Below are positions 54,432-63,678 of a DNA stretch of 64,000 nt, one piece after another (position 1 is the first letter of the stretch; every line of letters begins with the position of its first letter). Below the pieces are notes generated by a model. The model saw only the letters and a program-made list of their open reading frames with translations. It searched no databases and was not told the origin of the DNA. Source of the DNA: Bacillus swezeyi (GTDB lineage: Bacteria > Bacillota > Bacilli > Bacillales > Bacillaceae); contig NZ_MRBK01000013.1 of assembly GCF_001969815.1 (NCBI RefSeq), positions 158,113-222,112 on the forward strand, in the 5' to 3' direction. Both the position numbers and the translations under genes were made by a program.

Positions 54432-56189
54432 ATGTTATACACAATTATAAAAGAAAACACCTATCAAGATTCTATCGTGTTAATGCTTTTATCAAACAAG
54501 TTATCTGCAATAGATGGTGTAAACAAAGTATCGATCATGATGGGAACACCAGCTAACAAAGACATTTTTAAATCTTCGGGTTTGGGCACAGATGAATTGG
54601 AAAAAGCAAACCCAAATGATATTGTCATCGTTATAGATACAAATCAGGAAGAAAAAGTATCGGAAGTGAAAGAAGAAGTAGAAGCAGCTTTAAAAGGTGA
54701 TTCTGCTTCACAAAATACATCTAAAGACCAGGAAGCACATAACTGGAAGCGTGCAATGGAGCTTGCGAACAACCCGAACCTGGCATTGATTTCTATTCCT
54801 GGTCAGTATGCAGCAATGGAAGCGGAAAATGCATTGAATGAAGGGTTACATGTATTTGTATTCAGTGACAATGTATCTAAAGAAGATGAGGTTAAGTTGA
54901 AACAAAAGGCGCATGAAAAAGGATTATTAGTAATGGGACCAGACTGCGGTACCGGAATTATTCATGGCGTGCCACTTGCATTTACAAATATCGTGAATGA
55001 AGGAGATATTGGCGTTGTGGGTGCATCAGGTACAGGGATTCAGGAAGTGACAAGCATCATTGACCGTTATGGTAAAGGTGTAACAAACGCAATTGGTACA
55101 GGCGGTCGGGATTTATCAACAGAGGTTGGTGCTACCACGGTTTTAGATAGTATCAAAGCATTGAATCAAGATCCGAAAGTAAAAGTGATTACAGTAATTT
55201 CTAAACCGCCTGCAGAGGAAGTGCAGCAAAAAGTATTAAATGTATTAAGAAATATTGAAAAACCGGTTGTTACGTTATTTTTAGGAGATAAACCAACTTA
55301 TCAGGAAGAAAATATTTATCATGCGTATACACTTGAAGAAGCAGCGGTTGTATCTGTTCAATTATCCAATGGTGACAAACCGAATTTTGAACCGACAGTG
55401 GCTGAAAATGTAAACGTGTCGTTAAAAGATTCACAAGTTGGTATTAAAGGTTATTACTCAGGTGGTACCTTGGCATCTGAAGCAGCTGTGTTAGTGAAAG
55501 AGGCATTCAAAGAGGAAGTACCTGAAGAGAAGAAAGATGCCTATATCCTAAAAACAAAACATCATGAAATTATTGACTTAGGCGATGATATTTATACCCA
55601 AGGGAAGCCGCACCCGATGATTGATCCTGAAAAACGTATCGAAGTGCTTGAAACATCTGGAAACGATCCTGAAACAGCAGTAATCATGATTGATAACGTT
55701 ATTGGCTATGGCAGTCATGATGATATGGCAAATGAATTAGCACCAGCCATTAAACGTATTTTAGCCAATGCACATCAGGGTGGTCGTGAACTTGCAGTAC
55801 TTGCAACAGTCGTAGGTACAGCGCAAGATCCTCAAGATTACGAAAAGCAAATTGACACCTTAAAACAAAATGGTGCAATGATTTGTGAGACAAACGACCA
55901 AATGGTTCGTACAGCGATTAAACTGGTAGGAGGAAAAGTGGAACAGCCAGTCCTTGATATACAAAAATTTGAACATACCCAAGAAGACTTGACAGTAGAC
56001 GAAAAAATTGTGTCCTTAATCAATACGAAACCAAGTGTCATCAATATTGGGCTAAAAAGTTTTACAGCAGCTGTTCAGAACAGCGGATCAGAGTGTGTTC
56101 AATTTAACTGGCGTCCAATTGCTGGCGGCGATGAAAAGTTAATGAAAGTACTTCAATTTCTAAACTACTATGAAGGAGAGACAATCTAA
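54432..56189 (+). CDS. allF: FdrA-family protein, oxamate carbamoyltransferase subunit AllF
   Basis: 585 residues of the succinyl-CoA-synthetase-like FdrA family. CoA-ligase-like segments are VGASGTGIQEVTSIIDRYG near 197, GTGGRDLSTEVGA near 222, YYSGGTLASEAAVLV near 343 and VIMIDNVIGYGSHDD near 416. The end carries INIGLKSFTAAVQNSGSECV, typical of the long FdrA forms. In E. coli FdrA, YlbE and YlbF (AllF, AllG, AllH) were recently identified as the oxamate carbamoyltransferase that splits oxalurate with phosphate to oxamate and carbamoyl phosphate. The ATG follows GGAGG; its stop shares one base with the allG start. Confidence 0.9.
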   Translation: MLYTIIKENTYQDSIVLMLLSNKLSAIDGVNKVSIMMGTPANKDIFKSSGLGTDELEKANPNDIVIVIDTNQEEKVSEVKEEVEAALKGDSASQNTSKDQEAHNWKRAMELANNPNLALISIPGQYAAMEAENALNEGLHVFVFSDNVSKEDEVKLKQKAHEKGLLVMGPDCGTGIIHGVPLAFTNIVNEGDIGVVGASGTGIQEVTSIIDRYGKGVTNAIGTGGRDLSTEVGATTVLDSIKALNQDPKVKVITVISKPPAEEVQQKVLNVLRNIEKPVVTLFLGDKPTYQEENIYHAYTLEEAAVVSVQLSNGDKPNFEPTVAENVNVSLKDSQVGIKGYYSGGTLASEAAVLVKEAFKEEVPEEKKDAYILKTKHHEIIDLGDDIYTQGKPHPMIDPEKRIEVLETSGNDPETAVIMIDNVIGYGSHDDMANELAPAIKRILANAHQGGRELAVLATVVGTAQDPQDYEKQIDTLKQNGAMICETNDQMVRTAIKLVGGKVEQPVLDIQKFEHTQEDLTVDEKIVSLINTKPSVINIGLKSFTAAVQNSGSECVQFNWRPIAGGDEKLMKVLQFLNYYEGETI

Positions 56190-57454
56190 TGGGGTACAAA
56201 ACAATAAATGAAGCGAACGAAGCTGTTATCCAGAAGATAATAGCAGCTGCACCATTCTTAACTGATGTTGTACCTGCCAAGTCTGTGATTCCTGAATTAG
56301 AAGATTATGTGTTATTACATGCTGGGCCTCCAATTAAATATGAAAATATGACAGATCCTATGCAAGGTTCTTGTGTTGGAGCGATTCTTTTTGAAGGATG
56401 GGCAGAAGATGAAGAGGGAGCGCGTGAACTGCTTGAAAACAAGAAGATTACATTTATTCCATGTCATCATGTGAATGCGGTTGGTCCAATGGGAGGCATT
56501 ACATCACCTAATATGCCAGTTCTTGTTGTTATTAACAAAGAGAGCGGCAACGAGGCGTACTGTCAAATGAACGAAGGCATCGGTGCAGTATTACGCTTCG
56601 GTGCTTATAATGAGCAGGTAATCAATCGCCTGCACTGGATGAAAGATGTGTTGGGTCCGGTGTTAAGTAAGGCATTAAGAAAAATTGATGGAGGGTTAAA
56701 CGTTAATGTATTGATTGCTAAAGCTATTGCAATGGGGGATGAATTTCACCAGCGCAATATTGCAGCATCATTGGCGTTTTTAAAAGAAGTTGCTCCAGTA
56801 ATTTCGGCATTAGATGATGTTGAAAACGAACAAAGTACAGAAGTTATCCAATTTTTAGCTGATACAGACCAATTTTTCTTAAACATTGCCATGGCGACTG
56901 GAAAAGCAATGATGGATGCAGCGCGTACAATCAAACATGGTACGGTGGTTACTGCAATGTGCCGAAATGGTGAAAACTTTGGCATCCGTATTGCAGGTAT
57001 GGGAGATGAGTGGTTTACAGCACCTGTTAATACACCACAAGGGTTATATTTTACTGGCTACTCAGCGGAAGATGCAAACACAGATATCGGTGATTCAGCG
57101 ATTACAGAAACAATCGGTGTTGGCGGCGTAGCAATGATTGCTGCCCCTGCAGTAACACGTTTTGTCGGAACAGGTGGATTTAATGATGCGCTTGAAACAA
57201 GCAATCAAATGGCTGAAATCTGTGTTGGAGAAAATCCGAACTTTGTTATTCCGACGTGGGACTTCAAAGGTGCGTGTTTAGGTATTGATGCCCGTAAAGT
57301 TGTTGAAACAGGTATCACGCCGGTAATCAACACAGGTATTGCACATAAAATTGCTGGATATGGGCAAATTGGTGCTGGTACAGTTCATCCTCCAATCGAA
57401 TGTTTTGAGAAAGCAATCACAGCATATGCTGAAAAACTAGGTTTTCAAGGATGA
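56189..57454 (+). CDS. allG: DUF1116 protein, oxamate carbamoyltransferase subunit AllG (YlbE)
   Basis: 421 residues; E. coli YlbE is of similar length. It opens with INEANEAVIQKIIAAAPFLT and has family blocks PIKYENMTDPMQGSCVGA near 50, FIPCHHVNAVGPMGGITSPN near 90, MCRNGENFGIRIAGMG near 255 and AGYGQIGAGTVHPPIECF near 388. It is translationally coupled to allF (TAATG) and to allH (ATGA). The catalytic contribution is not evident from motifs, but the trio is always co-encoded. Confidence 0.9.
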   Translation: MGYKTINEANEAVIQKIIAAAPFLTDVVPAKSVIPELEDYVLLHAGPPIKYENMTDPMQGSCVGAILFEGWAEDEEGARELLENKKITFIPCHHVNAVGPMGGITSPNMPVLVVINKESGNEAYCQMNEGIGAVLRFGAYNEQVINRLHWMKDVLGPVLSKALRKIDGGLNVNVLIAKAIAMGDEFHQRNIAASLAFLKEVAPVISALDDVENEQSTEVIQFLADTDQFFLNIAMATGKAMMDAARTIKHGTVVTAMCRNGENFGIRIAGMGDEWFTAPVNTPQGLYFTGYSAEDANTDIGDSAITETIGVGGVAMIAAPAVTRFVGTGGFNDALETSNQMAEICVGENPNFVIPTWDFKGACLGIDARKVVETGITPVINTGIAHKIAGYGQIGAGTVHPPIECFEKAITAYAEKLGFQG

Positions 57455-58221
57455 TTTTACAGGCAAGTGCGATTGGTTCAATCGCACTTCAGCTATTAAT
57501 TGAGGGAAAAACGTTTACTGTGCACAGCATTTTTGAAAAAGGTTTGAATATTGTTGATCGGAATGATGAATTGATATTTATCGGCACAAATGAAAATGGG
57601 ACCTTTCCATTTGGAATCTTGCTTGACTCACAAACGAAGCAAACATTAAAAGCCGGTCTTGAGGTGGGAGATACATTTCACGTTCGCAATAACCATCTTT
57701 CCCACAACCGTTTTGAACTCAATTTTAATGCGAAAATACTTCCGTTATATACGGATTTTAAACATGCAAATATAAATAAATTAAAAGAAAACGTGAAACA
57801 AATTTCATTTAAATCGTATGAATCTACTGATTTTGAATCAGCTCATGTGTCGGACTTGATAAATAAATTACACGATCCAACTGAAAATTTGGAAGAGGAG
57901 TTTCGTTACTTTATCGGACGGGGCCAAGGTTTAACACCAACGGGTGACGATATATTGGTCGGTATATTATATGGACATTTCATCGACTCTTTTATCGCAC
58001 AAAAACACCTTGGAACATTGGGAAATCTAATCAGAAAACCCTTAACAACCATTGTTAGCACGCGCTTTTTAACTTGTGCTATAGAGGGTTTATTTAGTTC
58101 GAAAATTACAAGATTACAACATGATTCATCTTTAAAAAGTATGAAAAGCCTTATAAAAGTAGGTTCTTCTTCTGGGATGGATACTTTATATGGAATTTAT
58201 ATGGCTTTAACAAAGGAGTGA
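57451..58221 (+). CDS. allH: DUF2877 protein, oxamate carbamoyltransferase subunit AllH (YlbF)
   Basis: 256 residues; E. coli YlbF is 271. The family mark is FIGRGQGLTPTGDDILVGIL near 154-173. The N-terminal half is a beta-rich domain with GTNENGTFPFGIL. Its start overlaps the allG stop by 4 bp. It is the third component required with AllF and AllG. No ribosome site is needed beyond coupling. The end overlaps the ribosome site of allK. Confidence 0.88.
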   Translation: MILQASAIGSIALQLLIEGKTFTVHSIFEKGLNIVDRNDELIFIGTNENGTFPFGILLDSQTKQTLKAGLEVGDTFHVRNNHLSHNRFELNFNAKILPLYTDFKHANINKLKENVKQISFKSYESTDFESAHVSDLINKLHDPTENLEEEFRYFIGRGQGLTPTGDDILVGILYGHFIDSFIAQKHLGTLGNLIRKPLTTIVSTRFLTCAIEGLFSSKITRLQHDSSLKSMKSLIKVGSSSGMDTLYGIYMALTKE

Positions 58222-58226
58222 AAGAA

Positions 58227-59159
58227 GTGGGGAAAAGTGTAGTAATGGCACTAGGAGGTAATGCAATTTTACAGCCAAAACAAGAAGCAACTTATGCTAA
58301 TCAATTCAAAAATGTAATCTCTGCAACACGTCATATGATTGAAATTAAAGAAGCAGGACATAAAATTGTGATTACACATGGCAATGGTCCACAAGTGGGG
58401 AATATTATTGCTCAAAACGAAGCTGCTAAAAATGTCGTTGAACCGCTGCCAATCTATGCTTGTAACGCAGAATCACAGGGATTCATTGGTTATATGCTGG
58501 AAAAAGCTTTGAAAAACCATATTAAAGAACGGGGCATTACTGCGAATGTAGCTACATTTCTAACAATGGTTGAAGTGGACAAGTATGATAAAGCATTTGA
58601 AAAACCAACGAAACCAATAGGAGTATTTTATTCAGAGGAAGAAGCGAAGCAATTAGAAGAAAAAGGGTTTACTATGTCAGAAGATGCAGGGCGTGGCTAT
58701 AGACGAGTTGTGCCTTCCCCAGAACCGAAAGTGATCCATGGGATAGAAGAGATTCGACGTTTAATTGATGAAACTATTGTTATCTCCTCTGGCGGCGGCG
58801 GTATACCTGTATATCGTGACGACAGCGGTCTATTACACGGTCTTGAAGCAGTAATAGACAAAGATCGTTCAGGATTAAAGCTTGCACAACAGGTAAATGC
58901 TGATGTTTTCATGATGTTGACAGACGTACCAAATGTATTTATCAATTTTGGCAAAGAAAATGAGCAAAAACTAAGCCGAATTACAGTAGAAGAAGCAGAA
59001 CAATATGTGGCAGAGGGGCAATTTCCTGCTGGGAGTATGCTGCCAAAGATGCAAGCGGCTATAGAATTTGCAAAGTTAGGTAAAGAGGCAATTATTTGTT
59101 CATTGGATCAAGCGGTAGCTGCACTAGATGGAAAAGCGGGTACACGCATAACAAAATAA
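58227..59159 (+). CDS. allK: Carbamate kinase, catabolic (AllK/YbcF type)
   Basis: 310-residue amino-acid-kinase-fold enzyme that transfers phosphate from carbamoyl phosphate to ADP, giving ATP plus carbamate (then CO2 and ammonia). Motifs: MALGGNAILQPKQEATYANQ at the start, THGNGPQVGNI near 48, SSGGGGIPVYRDD near 188, EAVIDKDRSGLKLAQQVNAD near 208 and MLTDVPNVFINFG near 230. The GTG at 58227 is eight bases after AAAGGAG; an earlier GTG at 58218 lies inside that site. It is the last gene of the operon and the energy-yielding step of the route. Confidence 0.93.
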   Translation: MGKSVVMALGGNAILQPKQEATYANQFKNVISATRHMIEIKEAGHKIVITHGNGPQVGNIIAQNEAAKNVVEPLPIYACNAESQGFIGYMLEKALKNHIKERGITANVATFLTMVEVDKYDKAFEKPTKPIGVFYSEEEAKQLEEKGFTMSEDAGRGYRRVVPSPEPKVIHGIEEIRRLIDETIVISSGGGGIPVYRDDSGLLHGLEAVIDKDRSGLKLAQQVNADVFMMLTDVPNVFINFGKENEQKLSRITVEEAEQYVAEGQFPAGSMLPKMQAAIEFAKLGKEAIICSLDQAVAALDGKAGTRITK

Positions 59160-59179
59160 GACAATCCGTGTATGTTCAT

Positions 59180-59213
59180 AAGGAGGATAAAAAGCCAAAA
59201 TTCCTCCTTTTTT
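59180..59213 (+). terminator. Terminator of the allC-allK operon
   Basis: AAGGAGGA pairs with TCCTCCTT around a 14-base loop, followed by T6. Confidence 0.85.
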
Positions 59214-59391
59214 CAGATATGACCACATTTGATGTGTCATTTCCATTGAAAATTTCTGAACAATCTTTATAATGGGATTCTTTATGCAGAGCAGGTAGAT
59301 TTCGAAAAGAAACAACCTATGAAGTCTAAATCGAAATTCAAATGATGAGTAGAAAATAATGGATCATTTAAAAGTTGAAGGAGGAAGTTTG

Positions 59392-60644
59392 ATGACAAAA
59401 GAGGCGGGATCAGTTGAAGGTAAAGGAAAGCAACCGCTGGTTCCCTATTGGGTAAAAGTTGTCATAGTATTTTTCTTCGGTTGGGTAGCTCTTTATGCAA
59501 CGCGAACAATATTAAACCCGATTATGGGGGATATTGAATCAGCGTTTTCATTAAGCAAGGCACAACTTGGCTTAATTATGAGTATATTTTTCATCGGTTA
59601 TGCGGGTATGAACGTTCCTGCTGGAATATTAGGAGATAAAATTGGAAAAAAACGAGTGTTGGTTCCTGGTGTTATTCTATTTGGATCGCTCGCAGCAGTT
59701 ACAGGGATGATGCCTACATTCTTTCTATTTATCTCTGCATGGCTTATGGTTGGTATGGCTCAGGGGGTATATTATGGGCCGCAATATGGAATATCATCCG
59801 AAATTATCCCGAAGAACCATTTAACATTAGGCAGTGCTGTGATTAATGCAGGGATGGCTTTTGGTACTTCAATTGGCTATTATATCTCCAGTTATGTTGT
59901 GGGAGAATGGGGATTCGGATGGAGAGTCCCATTTTTTGTTATCGCAGTACCGGTTGTACTTATCGGCATCGCAATGGCAATTGTAATTAAAGACAAGCCA
60001 AAAACTGATAAAGAGGTTAAAAGTACCGCTGAACCGTTTAAGTTTTCATCTTTATTTAATAGAAACTTAATTTTGGCATATATTATTATTTTCTGCTCTA
60101 TTTACGGATTCTTTATGATTATACTTGGTTACCATACTATTTAGAAACAGCACGCCGTTTAACCGGAGGAAATATTGCCTTTGTTGCATCACTTGTTCCA
60201 TGGGCAGCGATTCCAGGTTCATTATTTTTTAGCTGGCTGTCAGATAAGTTAGGCCGGCGTAAACCAGTATTGCTCATGATGTTACCGTTTGGTATTTTAT
60301 CAACAGCTGCAATTGTTTACTTTGATAGCTTACCAATTCTGTATATGACACTAATTGTGTATGGAATTGTAGGGAAAATTAGCGTTAACCCGGTTTTAAT
60401 TGCTGTTGTAGCAAATAATGCACCAAAGCAATCATTAGGTACAGCATTTGGATTCTACAACTTTGTTGGAATGTTAGGTTCCATTTTAGCTCCGTATATT
60501 ACTGGCTGGCTAACAGACACTACAGGAAGTATGAATATAGGATTTTATTTTGCAGCAGCTCTGTTAGTAATCGCATTGATTGCAACATATTTAATAGATG
60601 AAAGTAATTTTCCATCTGTTGGTAAAGCAGCTAAACATCATTAG
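59392..60644 (+). pseudogene. Frameshifted MFS transporter
   Basis: The first frame gives 250 residues of an MFS transporter (helices 1-7, VARG loop GILGDKIGKKRVLVPG near 78) and ends in a stop at 60144 just after YGFFMIILGYHTI. The next frame continues from TWLPYYLETARRLTGG to ATG-containing helices 8-12 and stops at 60644. One base is missing near 60128-60133 (ATTATACTTGG where ATTATTACTTGG would restore the protein). It is related to the intact MFS gene at 44398. A real mutation or a sequencing error are both possible. A GAAGGAGG site precedes ATG 59392. Confidence 0.85.
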
Positions 60645-60991
60645 TTAGTAAAAGCTTATGACTTCTAGGAAATGCTCAGTCAGATTAAGTATGAAGAGAC
60701 CAATTTACTGATAAATCATTATCGTTTTCCTTGAAATCAAATGATAATAATAAAAATAATGGTTCTTCATTTGTATCGTAAAGTAGAAAGTATACATTAA
60801 GTAAAACCACAAAGATAGTAAAATCTTTTAAAAAGCAGTTTCCAAGGTTTTAAATCGAACACGTTAATAAAGAGGATAATAAGTAAGTGGACTCTTATTA
60901 CCTCTTTTTTTTACTCATGAGTCATAAAGTCAAAAAGAAGGGGAACGGAAATAAAATTGGCTCATTTCCATTTCATCCTTTCTGCTTGTTT
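60645..60991. other. Right border region of the island
   Basis: AT-rich and gene-free. It contains one strong terminator (60871-60912). No inverted or direct repeat that would mark an attachment site was recognised. Confidence 0.45.
60871..60912 (+). terminator. Terminator after the MFS relic
   Basis: AGAGGATAATAAG and CTTATTACCTCT pair with one mismatch, followed by eight T. Confidence 0.8.
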
Positions 60992-61608
60992 TCATAGTGT
61001 TTCTGCAATACTGGCCATAATATATTCGGCACATGGTACGGCAATCGAATTTCCAAGTGATTTATATCTGGCATGGTCAGTAATTGCTTTTTCCTTATTG
61101 CCATAAGCTGTCCAGCCTTCAGGCAATCCCATCAAACGTTCATATTCCAATGGGATAAGCTGACGGATAAACCCTTCTTTTTCTTCTCCTTCATACCAGA
61201 ATGAAAAATAATCTACTGTTCCTGCGAGCAAAGTTGGAAAAGGGTCACCTGTCCGTCCGAAGCTTCCAAGGACCTTGTTTTGTCTTTCTCCTTGGCTGCA
61301 CTTCGCATACTTCTTTCTCGAAAGGGATGGATGACGGGTATTTCCCTCCTTGTTTCTTTAAAAGGTATTCGAAGGGGAACCAAATGTAATGACATGAACA
61401 GGCGGCATTTTATAGCCATCTATTTTTGCAATATCTCCGAGATGAAGCATATGTGGGAAGTGCCGCTTGGTAATGGAGATAGGTACTTTCTCTACCTCAC
61501 TGCCCATATATGTGCAATTCCATAATGTGAAGCCGCTAAAGGAAATACCCCTATACAATCAAAGAGACTTCCGATTTTTAATCCTATATGATGTTTTTCT
61601 TCAAACAT
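60992..61608 (-). pseudogene. Decayed DNA cytosine-5 methyltransferase
   Basis: Three minus-strand pieces in different frames belong to one phage-type Dcm family gene. The N-terminus (about 61608-61490) reads LKIGSLFDCIGVFPLAASHY, the SAM-binding motif. The next piece (61495-61370) reads SITKRHFPHMLHLGDIAKID and stops at VITFGSPS where the catalytic motif should be GSPCQ. The last piece (61350-60992) carries IPLEYERLMGLPEGWTAYGN and the C-terminal motif SLGNSIAVPCAEYI. Two frameshifts and a large internal deletion make it inactive. Such orphan methyltransferases usually come from prophages. Confidence 0.8.
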
Positions 61609-61871
61609 TTTTCCACTGTTCTGATTCACTTGTATTTTTGGGTGCGAATTTAGGTACGAGACGGATAAAATTCATTGAAATAGAATAAAATATTCTCTGC
61701 TTTACAAACCGCTAAACCATTGATATTAAAGGGCTTTTCAACCTATTCAAAATTACTGATGCGAAATGCAGGTCTTAAAAATAAAAGGGTATAAATTTGA
61801 AAAACGGCAATATGATCAATTATGCGCTGGCGGTTTGCTGCGCATATGACATGAAGAGGAGATGGGACTCT

Positions 61872-62351
61872 GTGAAAAAAAGTCTGGCTATGGTTTCAAG
61901 TATGTGTTTGATTACTCTTTTATGTTTCATGACGAATGGATTGTCGGCTCATGCTGAAGATCATTCGTACGACGGCAAAAGCCCTTACTACAATAATTGC
62001 GCTTCAAGCGGCACAACAAAGGCGGCAGCCAGACTGATAGATGCAAATAATAAACAATTCGGAATCGTGGAATTAAAATTCAGCAGCGTCTGCAAAACAG
62101 CATGGGCTAAAATTACGCTGGACAAAGCCGTGCCTTCAGGCTGGGAGGCAAATGCGTACGTGAAGAGGAACACTGATGGAAAAGAGCTGAATTGCAGCTC
62201 ATCCGGAGGAAACGGAAAAGTGCTCCCCGGCCAAACATCCTGCTATACGCCGATGGTCTATGATCTTGATCCGCGGTCATCCTATGCAATGGGGAAATAC
62301 TATAATCCATCAACCGGCGCCTTAACCTATGCTTATACAAGTTCCTATTAA
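61872..62351 (+). CDS. Secreted YjfA-like (DUF2690) protein
   Basis: 159 residues. A signal peptide (about 1-28, KKSLAMVSSMCLITLLCF, ending SAHA) is followed by a small beta-rich DUF2690 domain with four cysteines, including NNCASSGTTKAAARLID, SSVCKTAW, LNCSSSG and TSCYTP. Disulfides are likely outside the cell. The GTG at 61872 is chosen because the lipophilic segment starts there; an upstream extension with GAGGAG is possible. It resembles B. subtilis YjfA; the function is unknown. Host-like base composition. Confidence 0.78.
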   Translation: MKKSLAMVSSMCLITLLCFMTNGLSAHAEDHSYDGKSPYYNNCASSGTTKAAARLIDANNKQFGIVELKFSSVCKTAWAKITLDKAVPSGWEANAYVKRNTDGKELNCSSSGGNGKVLPGQTSCYTPMVYDLDPRSSYAMGKYYNPSTGALTYAYTSSY

Positions 62352-62356
62352 TATTG

Positions 62357-62384
62357 AAGCACCCTTCGCCAAGGGTGCTTTTTG
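62357..62384 (+). terminator. Terminator of the yjfA-like gene
   Basis: AAGCACCCTT and AAGGGTGCTT perfect stem, four-base loop, T5. Confidence 0.92.
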
Positions 62385-62574
62385 GTTGATTCATCAGACC
62401 CGTTATCTCATCTCTTGAAGAGCCATTTGGCCTGAATATGTAAAAAATAAGCGATAAATCCGGTAAAGTGAGAAAAATGAACTATTACTATTAATTTATA
62501 CAAAGGGAAAAATATAGTATGATATGTACAAAGAAAAAATAAAAAAATTGAATATTGGAAGAAAGGAGCTCCAT

Positions 62575-63678
62575 ATGAACAAAATCGCCGCGGAAGAAGT
62601 CGCCAACACCCTTAACTCATGGTACCGCGCCATCAGAAGAAATGATGCAGAACAGTCGATCCGACTATTTGAACAAGTCAAACCGATGCTGGCAGAGATG
62701 GAGGAAGATCAAGAGGTATTAATCTACTATTCTTTGCTGGAGCTGCGGCATAAAATCATGCTGTATGATACGCGGGGAAAAAAGATAGAACAGCAAGAGG
62801 AGTTAACGAACGGCGGCAGCGCTGCATCAGATATGACATCTTATTATTACTACCTGTTTTCAGGAGCGTACGAAGTTTATAAAAAGAATTATGAACAAGC
62901 GGTCAGCTTTTATAAAATTGCCGAAAAAAAACTCGCCAATGTCCATGACGAGATTGAAGCTGCGCAATTCCATGATAAAGTCGGGAAATTATATTATTAC
63001 TTGGGGCAAAATCTTGTTTCGTTAAATCATACGCGCCAAGCGATGGAAATATTTAAAAGCTATGCAGAACATAATATCAATCTTGTCTCTACATATATCA
63101 CGATGGCGGGCAATTACACTGAGATCGGGAAATATAAAGAAGCGGAAGAATATTTGACCCAGGCCATCGGTACAGCGAGAGATGCCGGCGATCATTTCAA
63201 AGAAATGCAGCTCCTGCATAATTTCGGCCTTCTTTATTCGGCGATGGACAAACCGGAAGAGAGCATTTGTTTTTTGGAAACCGTTTTGGCCGATCAGGCA
63301 TATGCCGCTTCAGACTATTATTTCAACGCTGTTTTTTTAATGATCAAAGAGCTGTTTAAAATAGGGGAGCATGACCGGGCTGCCGCTCTTTACAAAGAGG
63401 GGAAGGAAAGATCAAAAGGCATGGAGAATGATATATTTGAGGCGAAAATCAATATTTTATATGCAACGTATGAAGAGGGTGGTGAAAAGGCATTCAGCGA
63501 TTGCAAAGATAATCTGGAGATCTTATTTAAAACAAAGCAGTATGACAGCGTGCGGGAGCTTTCACTCTTAACGGCCAATGTTTACAGGGGAAAATCTCTT
63601 TATAAAGAGGCTGCCTATTTCTTCTTGGAAGCGATTAAAGCAGAAGAAAAGATGAAAAAAGTGGAGGGAATGTCATGA
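62575..63678 (+). CDS. Rap-family response regulator aspartate phosphatase/regulator
   Basis: 367 residues with the Rap architecture: an N-terminal three-helix bundle (about 1-70; VANTLNSWYRAIRRNDAEQS) and a C-terminal array of about six tetratricopeptide repeats (about 95-360; for example NYTEIGKYKEAEEYLTQAIG). Rap proteins dephosphorylate Spo0F or bind ComA/DegU and are inhibited by their imported Phr peptide. AAAGGAGCTCC lies before ATG 62575. It overlaps the phr gene by 4 bp. The predicted peptide resembles PhrG, so a RapG-like role (DegU or ComA control) is a fair guess. Confidence 0.9.
   Translation: MNKIAAEEVANTLNSWYRAIRRNDAEQSIRLFEQVKPMLAEMEEDQEVLIYYSLLELRHKIMLYDTRGKKIEQQEELTNGGSAASDMTSYYYYLFSGAYEVYKKNYEQAVSFYKIAEKKLANVHDEIEAAQFHDKVGKLYYYLGQNLVSLNHTRQAMEIFKSYAEHNINLVSTYITMAGNYTEIGKYKEAEEYLTQAIGTARDAGDHFKEMQLLHNFGLLYSAMDKPEESICFLETVLADQAYAASDYYFNAVFLMIKELFKIGEHDRAAALYKEGKERSKGMENDIFEAKINILYATYEEGGEKAFSDCKDNLEILFKTKQYDSVRELSLLTANVYRGKSLYKEAAYFFLEAIKAEEKMKKVEGMS

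Larger units (their letters stand above)
42060..60650. mobile_element. AT-rich acquired genomic island carrying allantoin catabolism
   Basis: From about 42.1 to 60.7 kb the sequence is visibly richer in A and T than both flanks, with codons ending in A or T dominating. It interrupts an otherwise B. subtilis-like gene order beyond sipV/epr. A tyrosine recombinase remnant lies at the left edge (42232-42392) and a decayed methyltransferase gene just beyond the right edge. Three broken transporter genes inside suggest decay after transfer or pre-existing damage in the donor. The borders are approximate, and no attachment-site repeats were identified by eye. Confidence 0.7.

Noticed and set aside
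42060..60650. Search for tRNA genes as an island attachment site
   Set aside because: No tRNA-like cloverleaf or 3' tRNA fragment was recognised near either border.
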